Part shown: positions 1 through 11,500 of the stretch, in pieces | Layout: the number at the start of each line of letters is the position of its first letter | Position numbering within the stretch: position 1 is the stretch's first letter | Source: Thiohalomonas sp041685045 | GTDB taxonomy: Bacteria > Pseudomonadota > Gammaproteobacteria > Thiohalomonadales > Thiohalomonadaceae | Direction of reading: 5' to 3' | Length of the DNA stretch: 64,000 nt | Assembly (NCBI GenBank): GCA_041685045.1 | Contig: JAWLGP010000023.1 | Coordinates: 11,957 to 75,956 of the forward strand | Made by a program: the position numbers and the translations under genes | The notes under the pieces: generated by a model | What the model was told of the DNA's origin: nothing | The model's input: only the letters and a program-made list of their open reading frames with translations | Database searches by the model: none

Positions 1-774
1 GGTCGTCGTCTCTATCTGACCGGCCCCGGCGAGGAGGCCTACGTGACCTGCCGCGACGTGCTGCAACGGCTGGAGAACCTCAAGACCAGTCTGGACGACT
101 ACAAGGGCGGGGTCCGGGGACAGCTCAAGGTCTCGGCGGTCACCACCGCCAAGTACATCCTGCCCCACCTGCTCGGCGTCTTCGCCCAACGCTATCCGGA
201 GGCGGAGATCAGCCTGAAGGTGACCAACCGGCTGCGGGTGCTGAACCACCTGGTGGAGAACGAGAGCGACATGGTGGTGATGGGACAGGTGCCGCCGGAT
301 CTGGAGGTAAACGTCACGCCTTTCATGGAGAACCGGCTGGTCCTCGCCGCCCCGCCCAACCACCGTCTCGCCAGCAAACACCAGGTGCCGCTGAGCGATC
401 TGGCGGGTGAGCGTTTTCTCCTGCGCGAGCCCGACTCCGGCACCCGGCGGGCGATGGACCGGCTGTTCGCCGATCACGGTGTCAGTTACGGCCCGAGTAT
501 GGAGTTGGGCAGTACCGAGGCGATCAAGCAGGGGGTCATGGCCGGACTGGGACTGTCGGTACTCCCGCTGCACAGTCTGGCGCTGGAATTGGCCACCGGG
601 CGCATCGCCCTGCTCGACGTGCACGGGTTTCCCCTGGTCCGTCACTGGTACATCGTCCATGCCAAAAACAAGAAGCTGTCGCTGGCGGGCCGCACGTTTG
701 TCGAGTTCCTCGGCAAAGAGGCCGAACAGATCCTCCGGCGGGTGATGGAACCCGGTTCGCCCGAAAGCGCCTGA
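1..774 (+). CDS. LysR-family transcriptional regulator, CbbR-like (5' end outside window)
   Basis: The reading frame is open from base 1, so only the C-terminal ~257 residues are present and the start lies upstream of the window. The first residues (GRRLYLTGPGEE) match the end of a LysR helix-turn-helix domain, and the rest is a LysR substrate-binding domain. The stretch AVTTAKYILPHLL followed by a segment on 'VTNRLRVLNHL' resembles CbbR, the activator of Calvin-cycle operons in autotrophs. LysR proteins bind DNA as tetramers and respond to a metabolite. The CbbR assignment is by resemblance only, because the target operon (normally divergent) would be outside the window. Other LysR subfamilies remain possible. 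It ends with TGA 112 bp before the next gene. Confidence 0.8.
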   Translation, partial: GRRLYLTGPGEEAYVTCRDVLQRLENLKTSLDDYKGGVRGQLKVSAVTTAKYILPHLLGVFAQRYPEAEISLKVTNRLRVLNHLVENESDMVVMGQVPPDLEVNVTPFMENRLVLAAPPNHRLASKHQVPLSDLAGERFLLREPDSGTRRAMDRLFADHGVSYGPSMELGSTEAIKQGVMAGLGLSVLPLHSLALELATGRIALLDVHGFPLVRHWYIVHAKNKKLSLAGRTFVEFLGKEAEQILRRVMEPGSPESA

Positions 775-886
775 AACAGTTCCCCGCAGGCCATTTTCAC
801 GCCTGGGGTAACTATTTGTTGTTATTGACGAGGCGGCATCAACAACCTCACAATTCCCCAGTTTTTTTCTAATTTGAAATGACCCG

Positions 887-2524
887 ATGCGTGCTCCCGC
901 CCTTGTGGCTGCCCTGGCGATCGTCTCCGGCCCCCTCCATGCCGTCGAGCCCCCCTCCCCCGGGGACGTACGGCGTTCGTTGCCGCCGACTGCACCGCGA
1001 GCCGAGCAGCCGGCGCGTAATGTGGATGTCGAACAGCCGCAGTCCACGACGGTGGCCCCTGCCGACTCCCGGCGGGTGCTGGTCAAGGCGTTCGTCCTCA
1101 CCGGCAATACGGTCCTTCCCGAGTCGCGGGTGGAAGCGGTGCTCGGTGCCTGGTCGGGGCAGAAACTCACGCTGGCGGAAATCTACGCCGTTGCCGATCA
1201 CCTGACCGCCATCTACCACAAGGCGGGCTACAGCCTCGCCCAGGTCACGGTCCCCGCCCAGAAAGTGAATGAAGGCGTCATTCGGTTGCGGGTGGTGGAA
1301 GGGGTGCTGAATAAAGTGGTGGTCGAAGGCGAGACCAGCTATCCCGAATCGTTCCTGCACGAACAGGTGGATACGCTGAGGCCGGGCGAAATCCTGCAGT
1401 TCGGCAACCTGGAACGCGAACTCCTGCTACTGAACGATATGCCCGGGCTTTCGGCACGGGCCGTGATCCGGCCGGGAGAGGCACCCGGCAGCTCGGACCT
1501 TCACCTGCTCACCAGCGAGGAGCGCTTCGAAGGCCAGCTCGTGGTCGACAACCACGGCCGCGACATGATCGGCGAATGGCGCTCCACCGTCTCTGCGGCC
1601 CTGAACAATCCAGGCGGACGAGGCGATCAACTGAGCGGCAGTGTCACCCGATCGGAAGCGGGTCTGGTGACGGCCGGCGCCCTCGGTTACAGCCTGCCGT
1701 TGGGCCATGACGGCGCGCGCCTGAGCGCCAGTATCAGCCGGGTGGCGTACGGGGTCGGTGGGCAGCTGGCCGCTCTGGATATCGATGGCGAGTCCACCAG
1801 CGGGCGCATTGGTGTCTCCTACCCGTGGAAACGCAGTCGGCGCGGCGATATCGCCTTCACGGCTGCCGTGAGCTATGCCGAAGGCGAGCAGACGGTGACC
1901 GGACTGCCGATGATCACGGACGCACCGATCACGCTGCTCGAGCTCGGCATCACCGCCAGGCGTGTCTACCCCAACGGAGCTTTCGGCCAGCTGGCGGTGC
2001 AAGCCTCCGGCAACTTCCGCGACTACGAAATGCGTAGCGACGGCTCGCACAATGCCGGCCAGCCGCTGCTGCTGCTGATCGATGGCAGCTATGAGCAACC
2101 CTTCGCCGACAACTGGAGCGGATACGGACGCCTGATGCTCGCCGGCGGTCTCGATCCCCTGCACGACACTCAACGGATTTCACTCGGCGGCCCATCAAGT
2201 GTGCGCGGCTTTCCCACTTCACAGGCCAGCGGCGATGAAGGCGGCCTGATCACCGTGGAGGCACGCCGATTGTTCCGGAGTCCGGCGGGAACCGGGCTGT
2301 TCCGGGCCTTTGTCGATGCCGGCGAGGTCCGTTGCGACGACTTTGCGTGTGCCAACGGCTCCTTCTCGGAGACGCTGAGCAGCGCCGGTGTCGGTGTCGC
2401 CCTGCTGATCGCCGAACGCTACAGCGTCGATCTCCAGTGGGCGCGCCGCATCAACGATCACCTGGTGGACGGCAAGGACGAGGACGACGGTCTGACCTGG
2501 TTCTCCGTCTCGGCCCGCTTCTGA
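887..2524 (+). CDS. TpsB outer-membrane translocator (ShlB/FhaC/HecB family)
   Basis: This 545-residue protein begins with a plausible Sec signal peptide (MRAPALVAALAIVSGPLHA). A proline-rich linker follows, then a POTRA_2-type region (about residues 65-140, with VLVKAFVLTGNTVLPES) and a long beta-barrel domain to the C-terminus, which ends in an aromatic residue (WFSVSARF) as outer-membrane barrels do. Size and order match TpsB proteins of two-partner (type Vb) secretion, which recognise the TPS domain of a partner exoprotein in the periplasm and thread it across the outer membrane. The partner gene starts 10 bp downstream, so the two are surely co-transcribed. The ATG at 887 was chosen because it places the signal peptide at the N-terminus. 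Confidence 0.92.
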   Translation: MRAPALVAALAIVSGPLHAVEPPSPGDVRRSLPPTAPRAEQPARNVDVEQPQSTTVAPADSRRVLVKAFVLTGNTVLPESRVEAVLGAWSGQKLTLAEIYAVADHLTAIYHKAGYSLAQVTVPAQKVNEGVIRLRVVEGVLNKVVVEGETSYPESFLHEQVDTLRPGEILQFGNLERELLLLNDMPGLSARAVIRPGEAPGSSDLHLLTSEERFEGQLVVDNHGRDMIGEWRSTVSAALNNPGGRGDQLSGSVTRSEAGLVTAGALGYSLPLGHDGARLSASISRVAYGVGGQLAALDIDGESTSGRIGVSYPWKRSRRGDIAFTAAVSYAEGEQTVTGLPMITDAPITLLELGITARRVYPNGAFGQLAVQASGNFRDYEMRSDGSHNAGQPLLLLIDGSYEQPFADNWSGYGRLMLAGGLDPLHDTQRISLGGPSSVRGFPTSQASGDEGGLITVEARRLFRSPAGTGLFRAFVDAGEVRCDDFACANGSFSETLSSAGVGVALLIAERYSVDLQWARRINDHLVDGKDEDDGLTWFSVSARF

Positions 2525-2534
2525 GCAGACGACG

Positions 2535-5500
2535 ATGGCGATTCGCAAACGACCAGTCAGCACGGCGATAGGCCGCATCCTCAACCCCCACCTCGCGGCG
2601 GTCACCGCGTTGGCGGCGCCGGGATTATCACTGGCGCTGCCGGGCGGCGGTGCGGTGGTGTCGGGCAGCGCGGCACTGGACTACGCCGGGCCGGAACTGA
2701 CGGTCAACCAATCCACCAGCAAGGCCATCATCAACTGGCAGGATTTCTCCATCGCCGCCGACGAGGCGGTCGCCTTTGCCCAACCGGGCCGCACCGCCAT
2801 CACCCTGAACCGGGTAGTGGGGGGCAACGCCTCGGAAATCTTCGGCCGTCTGTCGGCCAACGGCCAGGTCTTCCTGGTCAACCAGAACGGCATCTATTTC
2901 GGCGGCAGCGCGACCGTGGATGTGGGCGGATTGGTCGCGAGTACGCTGGATATCCGCGACCAGGATTTTCTGTCGGGGAACTACCTCTTCACGCGCGCCG
3001 ACGGGGCTTCCGCCGGCACGGTGGTCAACGAGGGCACCATCCGCAGTGCCGATGGCGGCTATGTGGTGCTGGCCGGCGCACGCAGCGGCAACGCCGGGCT
3101 CATTCAGACCCGGTTGGGCACGACGGCGCTGGCCGCCGGCGATGCGGTCACCCTGGAACTCGAGGGCGACAGCCTGATCAGTTTCGCCGTCGATCGGGCG
3201 GTGGCCTCGGAACTCGCCGGGGTCGAGAACACAGGCGAGATCATTGCCGACGGCGGACGGGTCTACATGACCGCCCGCACCGCCGGCGATTTGGTCAGCA
3301 CTGCCGTCAACCAGGCGGGGACGATCCGCGCCACCGGCATCGCCGAACAGGATGGCGAGATCTGGCTCACCGGCGAAGGCGGCGACATCGCGGTCGCCGG
3401 GCAGATCACTGCCGACGCCGGCAGCAGCGGGCCGGCCGGTCTGATCAGGGTCGAGACCGACCGCAGCATCGAGATTGCCGACGGTGCCTACCTGTCGGCC
3501 GGCGGCGGGGAGCAACTCGCGGACGGGGGCGAGATCCGCGTTATCGCTGATGATGGGCTGTTCCTGCGCGGCCTGGCGGAGGTCTCCGTCGATGGCGGCA
3601 CCCAAGGCGGCAATGGCGGCTTCCTGGAACTCTCCGGCAAACAGCGCATGCGCCTCGACGGGGACTACCACGGCCGCGCGCATGCCCCCGGCTATTCCGG
3701 CGGTTCGCTACTGCTGGATCCGGACAACATCACCATCGTCAACGGCGGCACCTACTATCCGACCGGCAACGTCTATGCAGGTGACAGCGCCGGCACCGAC
3801 TTCACCATCGACCCAACCTCGCTGAGCCTGGCGGGCTGGTCCGATGTCGTACTGCAGGCCGGCAGCAATATCTACGTCAACTCCGCGATCAGCGACACCG
3901 ACATCAACTACGGCACCCCTGGCGGCGGCCTCACTCTCGACGCCGGCAACTCGATCTACCTGAACGCCGACGTCGGGACCTCGGCCAACCGCTTCAATCA
4001 CCACCTGACACTCAGAGCCGGCAACGACATCCTGCTGGGCAGCGGCGCTGGCGCCTCCATCTGGATGGGCAGCTATGACCTGACCGCCCAGGCCAATTCC
4101 GGCTCCATCGTGCTCAGCCAAAGCGCCGGGATGCAGACCCGGATCGATATCGGGGGACAGCTCGACCTCTCGGCCGACTTAATCTACCTGACTGCCTACG
4201 GCGCCGGCGCGACGGTCGACGTCCGCGCGGCGGGCGGGATCCGCATGGCCGCGGCGACCGACCTGGCGATCCGGGCGAGCGGCAGTTCCGCCGGGGGACA
4301 GGTCCGGCTCGAGACAGCGGGGCTTCTGGAGTTGACCGGAGGTGGATTGCTGCTCGCCGCGGACAACGGCCGGATCGACGCCGTGGCCGGGCAGGCCGCG
4401 CTCTCCGGTGCGTCGATCGCGCTGTTCGGCAATGGCGCGGCCGGACAGGTGAGTATTGCCGCCAGCAGCGGCATGACCGCCAGTGCCTCCGGCGGCTTCA
4501 CGGTAAGGACCGGTCTCACCGAGGCCGGTTCGGTAACCCTCGATGGCGGTACCGGGCTGACGCTGGCGGCGGGAAACAATCTGGACTTCGATGCCGGGAC
4601 CGGACAAATCGGCCTGGCCGCCGGCACGACCGGCGATGTGCTGCTGCAGGCCGGCACCAACCTCTACATCGATTCGGCCATCGCCAACACCGATTTCAAC
4701 CATGGTGTTGCCGGCGGCAGCCTGATCCTCGAGGCGGGCGAGTCGATCTACCTGAACGGCAACGTCGGCAGCTCGAGCGACCGTTTCAACCACAACCTGA
4801 CGCTGGCCGCCGACAACCACATCTACTTCGGCAGCAACCGCTCCGTCTGGATGGGCAGCAACGCGCTGGTGGCCACCGCCGACGCGGACGGCGTGGGCGG
4901 CGGCGCGCTCTTCCTGGAGACCGATTACGGAACGATCACGGTAGATACCCTGGGCTCTGCCGTGCTCGCCGGCGACATGCTCAACGCCTGGGCCAACGGT
5001 TCGACCGGGCGGATCCGCGTCACCGCGCAGAACGGTATCACCCTCGCAGCGGCATCGAATCTCGCCATGAGCGCCGCCAGCCTGGCCGGCATCGAAATCG
5101 ATGCCGGCAGCGGCGACCTCAATGCGACCGCCGGCGGTGCGGCGCGCTTCACCAGTTGGTCAGGGACCGGGTCGATCGCCCTGGCGGGTCGAAATGTCAC
5201 CATCTCGGCTGCCTCCATCGCCCTGTCCGGCCGCACAGCGACCCCGGGCCAGGATGCGGTCACCGTCACCGCCGTCAACGACATCACCCTGAACGCCACC
5301 GGCTGGCTGGGCCTCGCCGGCAGCGGCAGCAATGTCGCGGTCGCCCTGACCGCCGGCCGGGACGTCGTCGCCTCCGCCGGCTCGGTCGATGTCGGCGGCT
5401 GGGGCGATGCGTCGGTCACCGTCGATGCCGCCCGCCATCTTGCGATCACCGCCCCCGGGATCACCATCAGCAACACGGGTTCCGTCGGCAGCATGCAGTT

Positions 5501-8500
5501 CCTGGCGGGCCAGAACCTGTCCCTGAACGGCGACGGCGGCTCCATCTATATCGAGCACCTCAGCGGCTCGACCCGCCTGCAGGCCGGCGGCATCCTCGAT
5601 ATTTCGGCCGTCGGCGGCAACTTCGAAATGTACGCCAGCGGCTCCGCCGCCGGCCCGCTGCAGCTGCTGGCCGGCGATTCGATCAGCGCGACCGCCAACG
5701 GCATGTGGTTCACGGCCGGCAACGGGGCGTCGGTCTCGCTGGCGGGCCCACTGGGGATTGCGCTGAACGCCGGCGGCTATTTCTATGCGACCGGCAGCAA
5801 CGGCGGTTCAGTCAGCTTTACCGGCGACCAGCTGAACTTCGCGGGCGGCGACGACCTGGACATCTGGGCCACCGGCGGCACGGTGGCACTGAACGGCACC
5901 GATATCAATATCAGCGCCACCGACGTCGACCTCTACGCCGACTCCGGCAGTGGCGCGCGAATCGATGTCACTGCGACGGGCTCGCTGGACCTGAGCGGCA
6001 GCCGGGTGGCGTTCCGCGCCGGCGGGGGCGCCACCGTGAATGCCATCGGCCAAAACGTCGCGGTCACCGGCGAGCGCATCGCCATCTCGACAGGAAGCGC
6101 CGGTGGCGGTTCGTCCTCCGAGATGGGGCCGATGTCGATGGGTGCTGCCGGTACGGTCGATCTCACCGCTGCCAATCAGCTGACGCTCAACGCCGTCGGC
6201 AGCAACTCTTCGGCCGGGATTTATCTGTTTGCGGGTTCCGGCGGCAGCGCTTCCGCCCACGGCAGAATTAGCCTGGAGGCGGCCTCCGGCAACCTCGCCC
6301 TAGCGGCGGTCCGTCAGCTCTCGCTCCTGGCCGACCAAGGACAGGTCCAGCTGTCGGCCAGCGGACAGACGACCCTCTTTGGTGACGGGGTCCGCCTGTC
6401 GGCCAATGGCGGGAGCGGCGCGGTCACGGTCGACGCAGGCGCAGGCATTACCGTCGATGCCGCCAGCGACCTCGGCATCTACGCCGCCAGTATTTCCAGC
6501 TACGGCACCGTGGCTCTCGACGGAGGCACCGGCCTGACCCTGGCCGCCGGCAATGACCTGACCTTCGACGCAGGTTCAGGGCAAATCACCCTCGCCGCCG
6601 GGACGTCCGAGGTCCTGCTGCAGGCCGGCAACAATCTTTATGTCCAATCGCGCCTCGACAACAACACCATCAACCACGGAATGGCGGGCGGCCTGACCCT
6701 CGAGGCGGGCGCGTCGATCCATCTGAACGGCGATGTCGGCAGCTCCAGCCACCGCTTCAACCATGACCTGACCCTGGCCGCGGACGAACACATCTTTTTT
6801 GGCAGCGATCGCGCCATCTGGATGAGCAGCAATGCGCTGGTGGCGACCGCCGACCGCGACGGCACGGGGAGCGGCGATCTCCGGCTGGAGAGCGGCGACG
6901 GCGAGATCACCATCGACACCCTCGGCAGCATCGCCCTCAACGCCGACGTCATCGCCATGGCGGCCAGCGGTAGCGCCGGCCGGGTCAGTGTCTCCGCGCA
7001 GAACGGCATCAACCTCCAGGCGGCGGCAAGCCTGTACATGATCGCCAACAGCCAGGCCACGGTCCGGGTCGACGCCGGCAGTGGCGACCTGGCGCTGACG
7101 GTGGGGGGCATGGCGCAGTTCGGCGGCATCATTGGGAGCGGTTCGGTGGCCCTGGCCGGGCGCAACGTCGCCGTCTCCGCCGCGTCAATCGGCATCCATG
7201 GTCGACCATCGATTCCAGGTGGCGACGGGGTCACGCTCACCGCAGCCAATGACATCCTGCTGAATGCGGTAGACCAATTCACCCTCGCGTACGGCGGGAG
7301 TGACGCCATCGCCCTGACGGCCGGGCGAGACATTCTGGCGCAGGCGGGACGTGTCGAAGTGAGCCCCTGGGGCAACGCCACGGTCATCGTCGATGCCGGC
7401 CGGAACCTCGCGATAGCGGCACCCGATATCGCCGTCCACAACAGCGGTTCCGGTGCAGACATTCAGTTCATCGCCGGGCAGGACCTGTCGCTCACAGCGC
7501 CCAGCGGCTCCGTATCGATTCAACAACTTGCAGGCACCACCCGGCTGCAGGCTGGTGGCATGCTGAACGTCGATGCCGCCGGTGGTGCAGTGCAAGTGAT
7601 GAGTCGCGGTGTCGCTGCTGCGCCGCTGCGCTTCGTGGCGGGCGACTCGATCAGCGTGAGCGCCAACACCGTTCAGCTGGAAGCCGATATGGGCGGCTCC
7701 CTCGAACTCGCCGGTGCGCTAGGCATTGGAATCAGCGCCGGCAGCTCATTCCTGGCATTGGGCCGCAACGGAGGCGCCATCGCCCTGACCGGCGAGCAGC
7801 TGAATCTGAGCGCCGGCAGTTACCTGAGTATCGATGCCGATGCCGGTTCCGTTGCGCTAAACGGTACCGACATCAACGTCGCCGGCAACGAGATGTGGGT
7901 CACGGCCGACAGCGGCGGCCTGCTCGCCGTCACGGCCACGCAGAATCTCGGGATAACCGCCGCCACCTATCTCTATGCGTTGGGCGCGGATGGCGGCGCA
8001 CTCGCCTTGGCCGGAGATCAACTGACAGTAGCCGGCGGCGACGTGGACCTCCGGGCGCTGAACGGCACCATCGCGCTGAACGGCACCAACATCGACATCA
8101 GCGGCACGGAAGTCGAACTCCATGCCAGCGGCAGCAGCGCTGCGGCCCGGATCGACATCCATGCGACCAGCTCGCTGGCTCTGAATGGCGGCGCCTGGCT
8201 GGATGTACACGCCCAAGGTGATGGCGTCGTGAGCGCATCCGGGTTGAACGTGACGGTCAGCGGCGATCGCATTTCCATCGCGGCCGGCCATTACAGCGGC
8301 AGCTCTTCGGGAATGATGCCGCCGGAGGCGGGTTATGACGGCGCCGTCGACATCAGCGCTGCCCAGCAACTGGCGATCAGTGCCATGGGCAGCAGCTCCT
8401 TTGACGGGCTCTTCGTCCACGCCGGCGCGGGCAATGTCCGGCTGGAGGCGGCGGCGAGCGACCTCACCTTGTCGGCTGCCGGCCAGCTGGAGCTTGGTGC

Positions 8501-11500
8501 CTGGGAGGGGCGCGTCGATCTGCTCGCCGGTGGACAGGCGACCTTGTCCGGGGACTCGGTGCTCATGCGGGGCATCGGCGCCAATGGCGTGGTCATGGTC
8601 ACGGCCACCGGCATCGCGGTCAATGCGGCCACCGACCTCGCCATCTCCGCCGCCAGCCTCGCCAGTTTCGGCCGGGTGGAGCTGGACGCCGACAGCGCCC
8701 TGACGCTTTCGGCCGGCAACGACCTGCGACTCGATGCCAGCTCCGGGCAGATCGCCCTGACGGCCGGTGCCTCCGGCGACGTATTGCTGCAGGCCGGCAA
8801 CGACATCTGGCTCCAGTCGGCGATCGACAACGAAGACATCAACCGCGGGGTGGCCGGCGGCAGCTTGACGCTAGAGGCGGGCGGCTCGATCCATCTCGAT
8901 GGCGACATCGGCAGTTCCGGCGCCCGTTTCAACCATGCCCTGACGCTGGCCGCTGACGACCACATCCATTTCGGCAATGATCGGGCACTCTGGATGGGCA
9001 GCCACGCGCTAACGGTCGCCGCCGATCACGACGGCACGGGCAGCGGCGACCTTTGGCTGCAGACCGATTACGGACAACTCGTCGTCAACACGCTGGGAGC
9101 GGCCTCCCTCTCCGGGGCAACGGTGCGGGTGCACGCCAACAGCGGCTTGGTCGAGGTCACCGCACGCGACGGTATCAACATCGCGGCAACCGGCAACCTG
9201 GCACTCGACGCCTCCAACGGTGGGAGGGTGCAGTTCACGGCCACGAGCGGCGATGTCGGGATGGTGGCCGGCGGCGAAGCCGGATTCAGGACGACCCTCG
9301 GGACGATCGCACTGGCCGGAGAGAACATCGACCTTGTCGCGGGCTCGGCGGCGATCGCCGGCCGCACGGCCACGTCCGGCGAGGCGGCGGTCACCTTCAG
9401 CGCCGGCAGCAACATCCGGCTGAACACCACCGGTAAGCTTTCCCTGGCCTCCAACAGCGCCGACGCCGTCGCACTCACGGCCGGCAACGACATTCTCGCC
9501 CACGCGGCGATCCTCCACGCCGGCGGAATGGGAACCGCTTTTTTCACCGCCGAAGCCGGGCGCAACATCGACTTCAATGCGAGCACAGAGCTCCTGCTCC
9601 AGCAATACGGTTCCGGCCAAGTGGAACTCACCGCGGGTCAGGATCTGGCGCTCGCGGCGCCCAATGTCCGGGTCGCCCCGACACGGCTTCAGGCCGGACG
9701 CGACCTTTCGCTGAGCGGTGACCACGTCGTGGTCGAGAATGGGAGTGGACTCGCCCCCACGCGACTGGAGGCGGGGCAAAACCTGATTGTGACCGCCAAC
9801 GATCACGTCAACATCCTCGGAGCCGGCGGCGATATCGAATTCCAGGCCGGCGACGGGATCAGCCTCTCCGGGTACGGCATCGGAATTGACGGTGAGGACG
9901 GCGTCATCAGCGTCGTCGCCCAGAATCAGCTCGCCATCAATGCCACCCAGTTCTTTTACGCCATCGCCAGCCATGGCGGCGCGGTCACCTTCACGGGCGA
10001 TCAGTTGGCGTTCAACGGCGGCCAGGAGGTGGACCTTTGGGCCGCTGGCGGTGCCGTGGCGCTGAACGGAACCGCCATCAGCATCGATGCATCGGAGATC
10101 GATCTCTACGCCCATAGCGGGAGTCTCGGCACCGCCCGGCTCGATATCGTCGCCAGCGAGGCGCTGAGCCTGACGGGCGGCGCGGTCGTCTCGTTCCACG
10201 CCCATGCGAATGCCGCCGTGTCGGCCACCGGCCGCACCGTCACCGTCAGCGGCGATCGCATCGCCATCGCGGCCGGTAACGCCGGCAGCTTTGCCTCCGA
10301 ATCGCTGCCCGGCAGCGGCACCGTCGACATCACCGCCGGCGAGCGGCTGACCTTCACTTCGGTGGGCACCAACGCATCCGATGGGATCTATGTCTATGGC
10401 GGCCCCGGCAGCGGCACTTCCGATATGGGCAGCGTGCACCTGGAGGCGACTACCGGCGATCTGACGATGTCGGCACTCCGGCAACTGGCGATGGCCGGCC
10501 GTGACGGGCAACTCGACCTCATCGCCGGCGGACAGGCCGCCTTCTCCGGCGACACGGTTCGGCTGATGGGTGACGGCACGACCGGACAGGTTGCCGTCAC
10601 GGCGGGCGGGATTGCGATCGATGCCGCGACCGACCTCGCCATCTCCGCCGCCAGTCTCTCCAGCTCCGGCCGCGTAATCCTCGACGCCGATAGCGCTCTC
10701 GAACTGACCGCCGGCAACGACCTGACGCTGGATGCCGGTTCCGGGCAGATCGTCGTCAACACCTTGGGCGCGGCCACCTTCTCCGGCAATTCGCTCCGGG
10801 TACGCGCCAACGCCGGCTCGGTCGCTGTCACCGCCGAAGACGGGATTGCTGTCGAAACGGCGGGCAATATCGCATTCGAGGCATCCAACAGCGGCCAGGT
10901 GCGATTCACCAGCGGGACCGGCAACATCGTGATGAACGCCGGCGGCGAGGCCGGATTCAGAACCCTGCTCGGCACGATCACGGTGGCGGGTCATGACCTC
11001 GACCTCGCCGCCCAGTCCGTGGTGATGGCCGGCCGCACAGCCAGCGCCGGTGAAGCCGCGGTCACGCTGACAGCGGCCAATGACATCCTCCTCGATGCCG
11101 CGCTGGAACTCTCCGCCGCCTCCGGCAGCGGCGATGCCGTGGCGCTCGGGGCTGGCCGGGACATTCGGGCCGCAGCCGGCCGATTCGAAATCGGTCAGGG
11201 CGGCACCGCATTCGTCACTGCCGACGCCGGACGGGACCTGTCACTGGTTGCGAGTGCCGAGATGCTGCTGCGGCAGTACGGTTCGGGGGCGATGAACCTC
11301 ATGGCCGGCCAGGACCTCACGCTTGCCGCCGGGAATATCGTGGTTGCCCCGACCCGCCTCCAGGCCGGGCGCAATCTCGCCCTGACAGCCGACGGCATCC
11401 TGGTCGACCATGGGGCCGGCGTGGCACCGGCTCTGCTGAAGGCCGGCACCGACCTTTCCCTGACGGCCAACGGCTACCTCGAAGTCAGGGGTTACGGCAG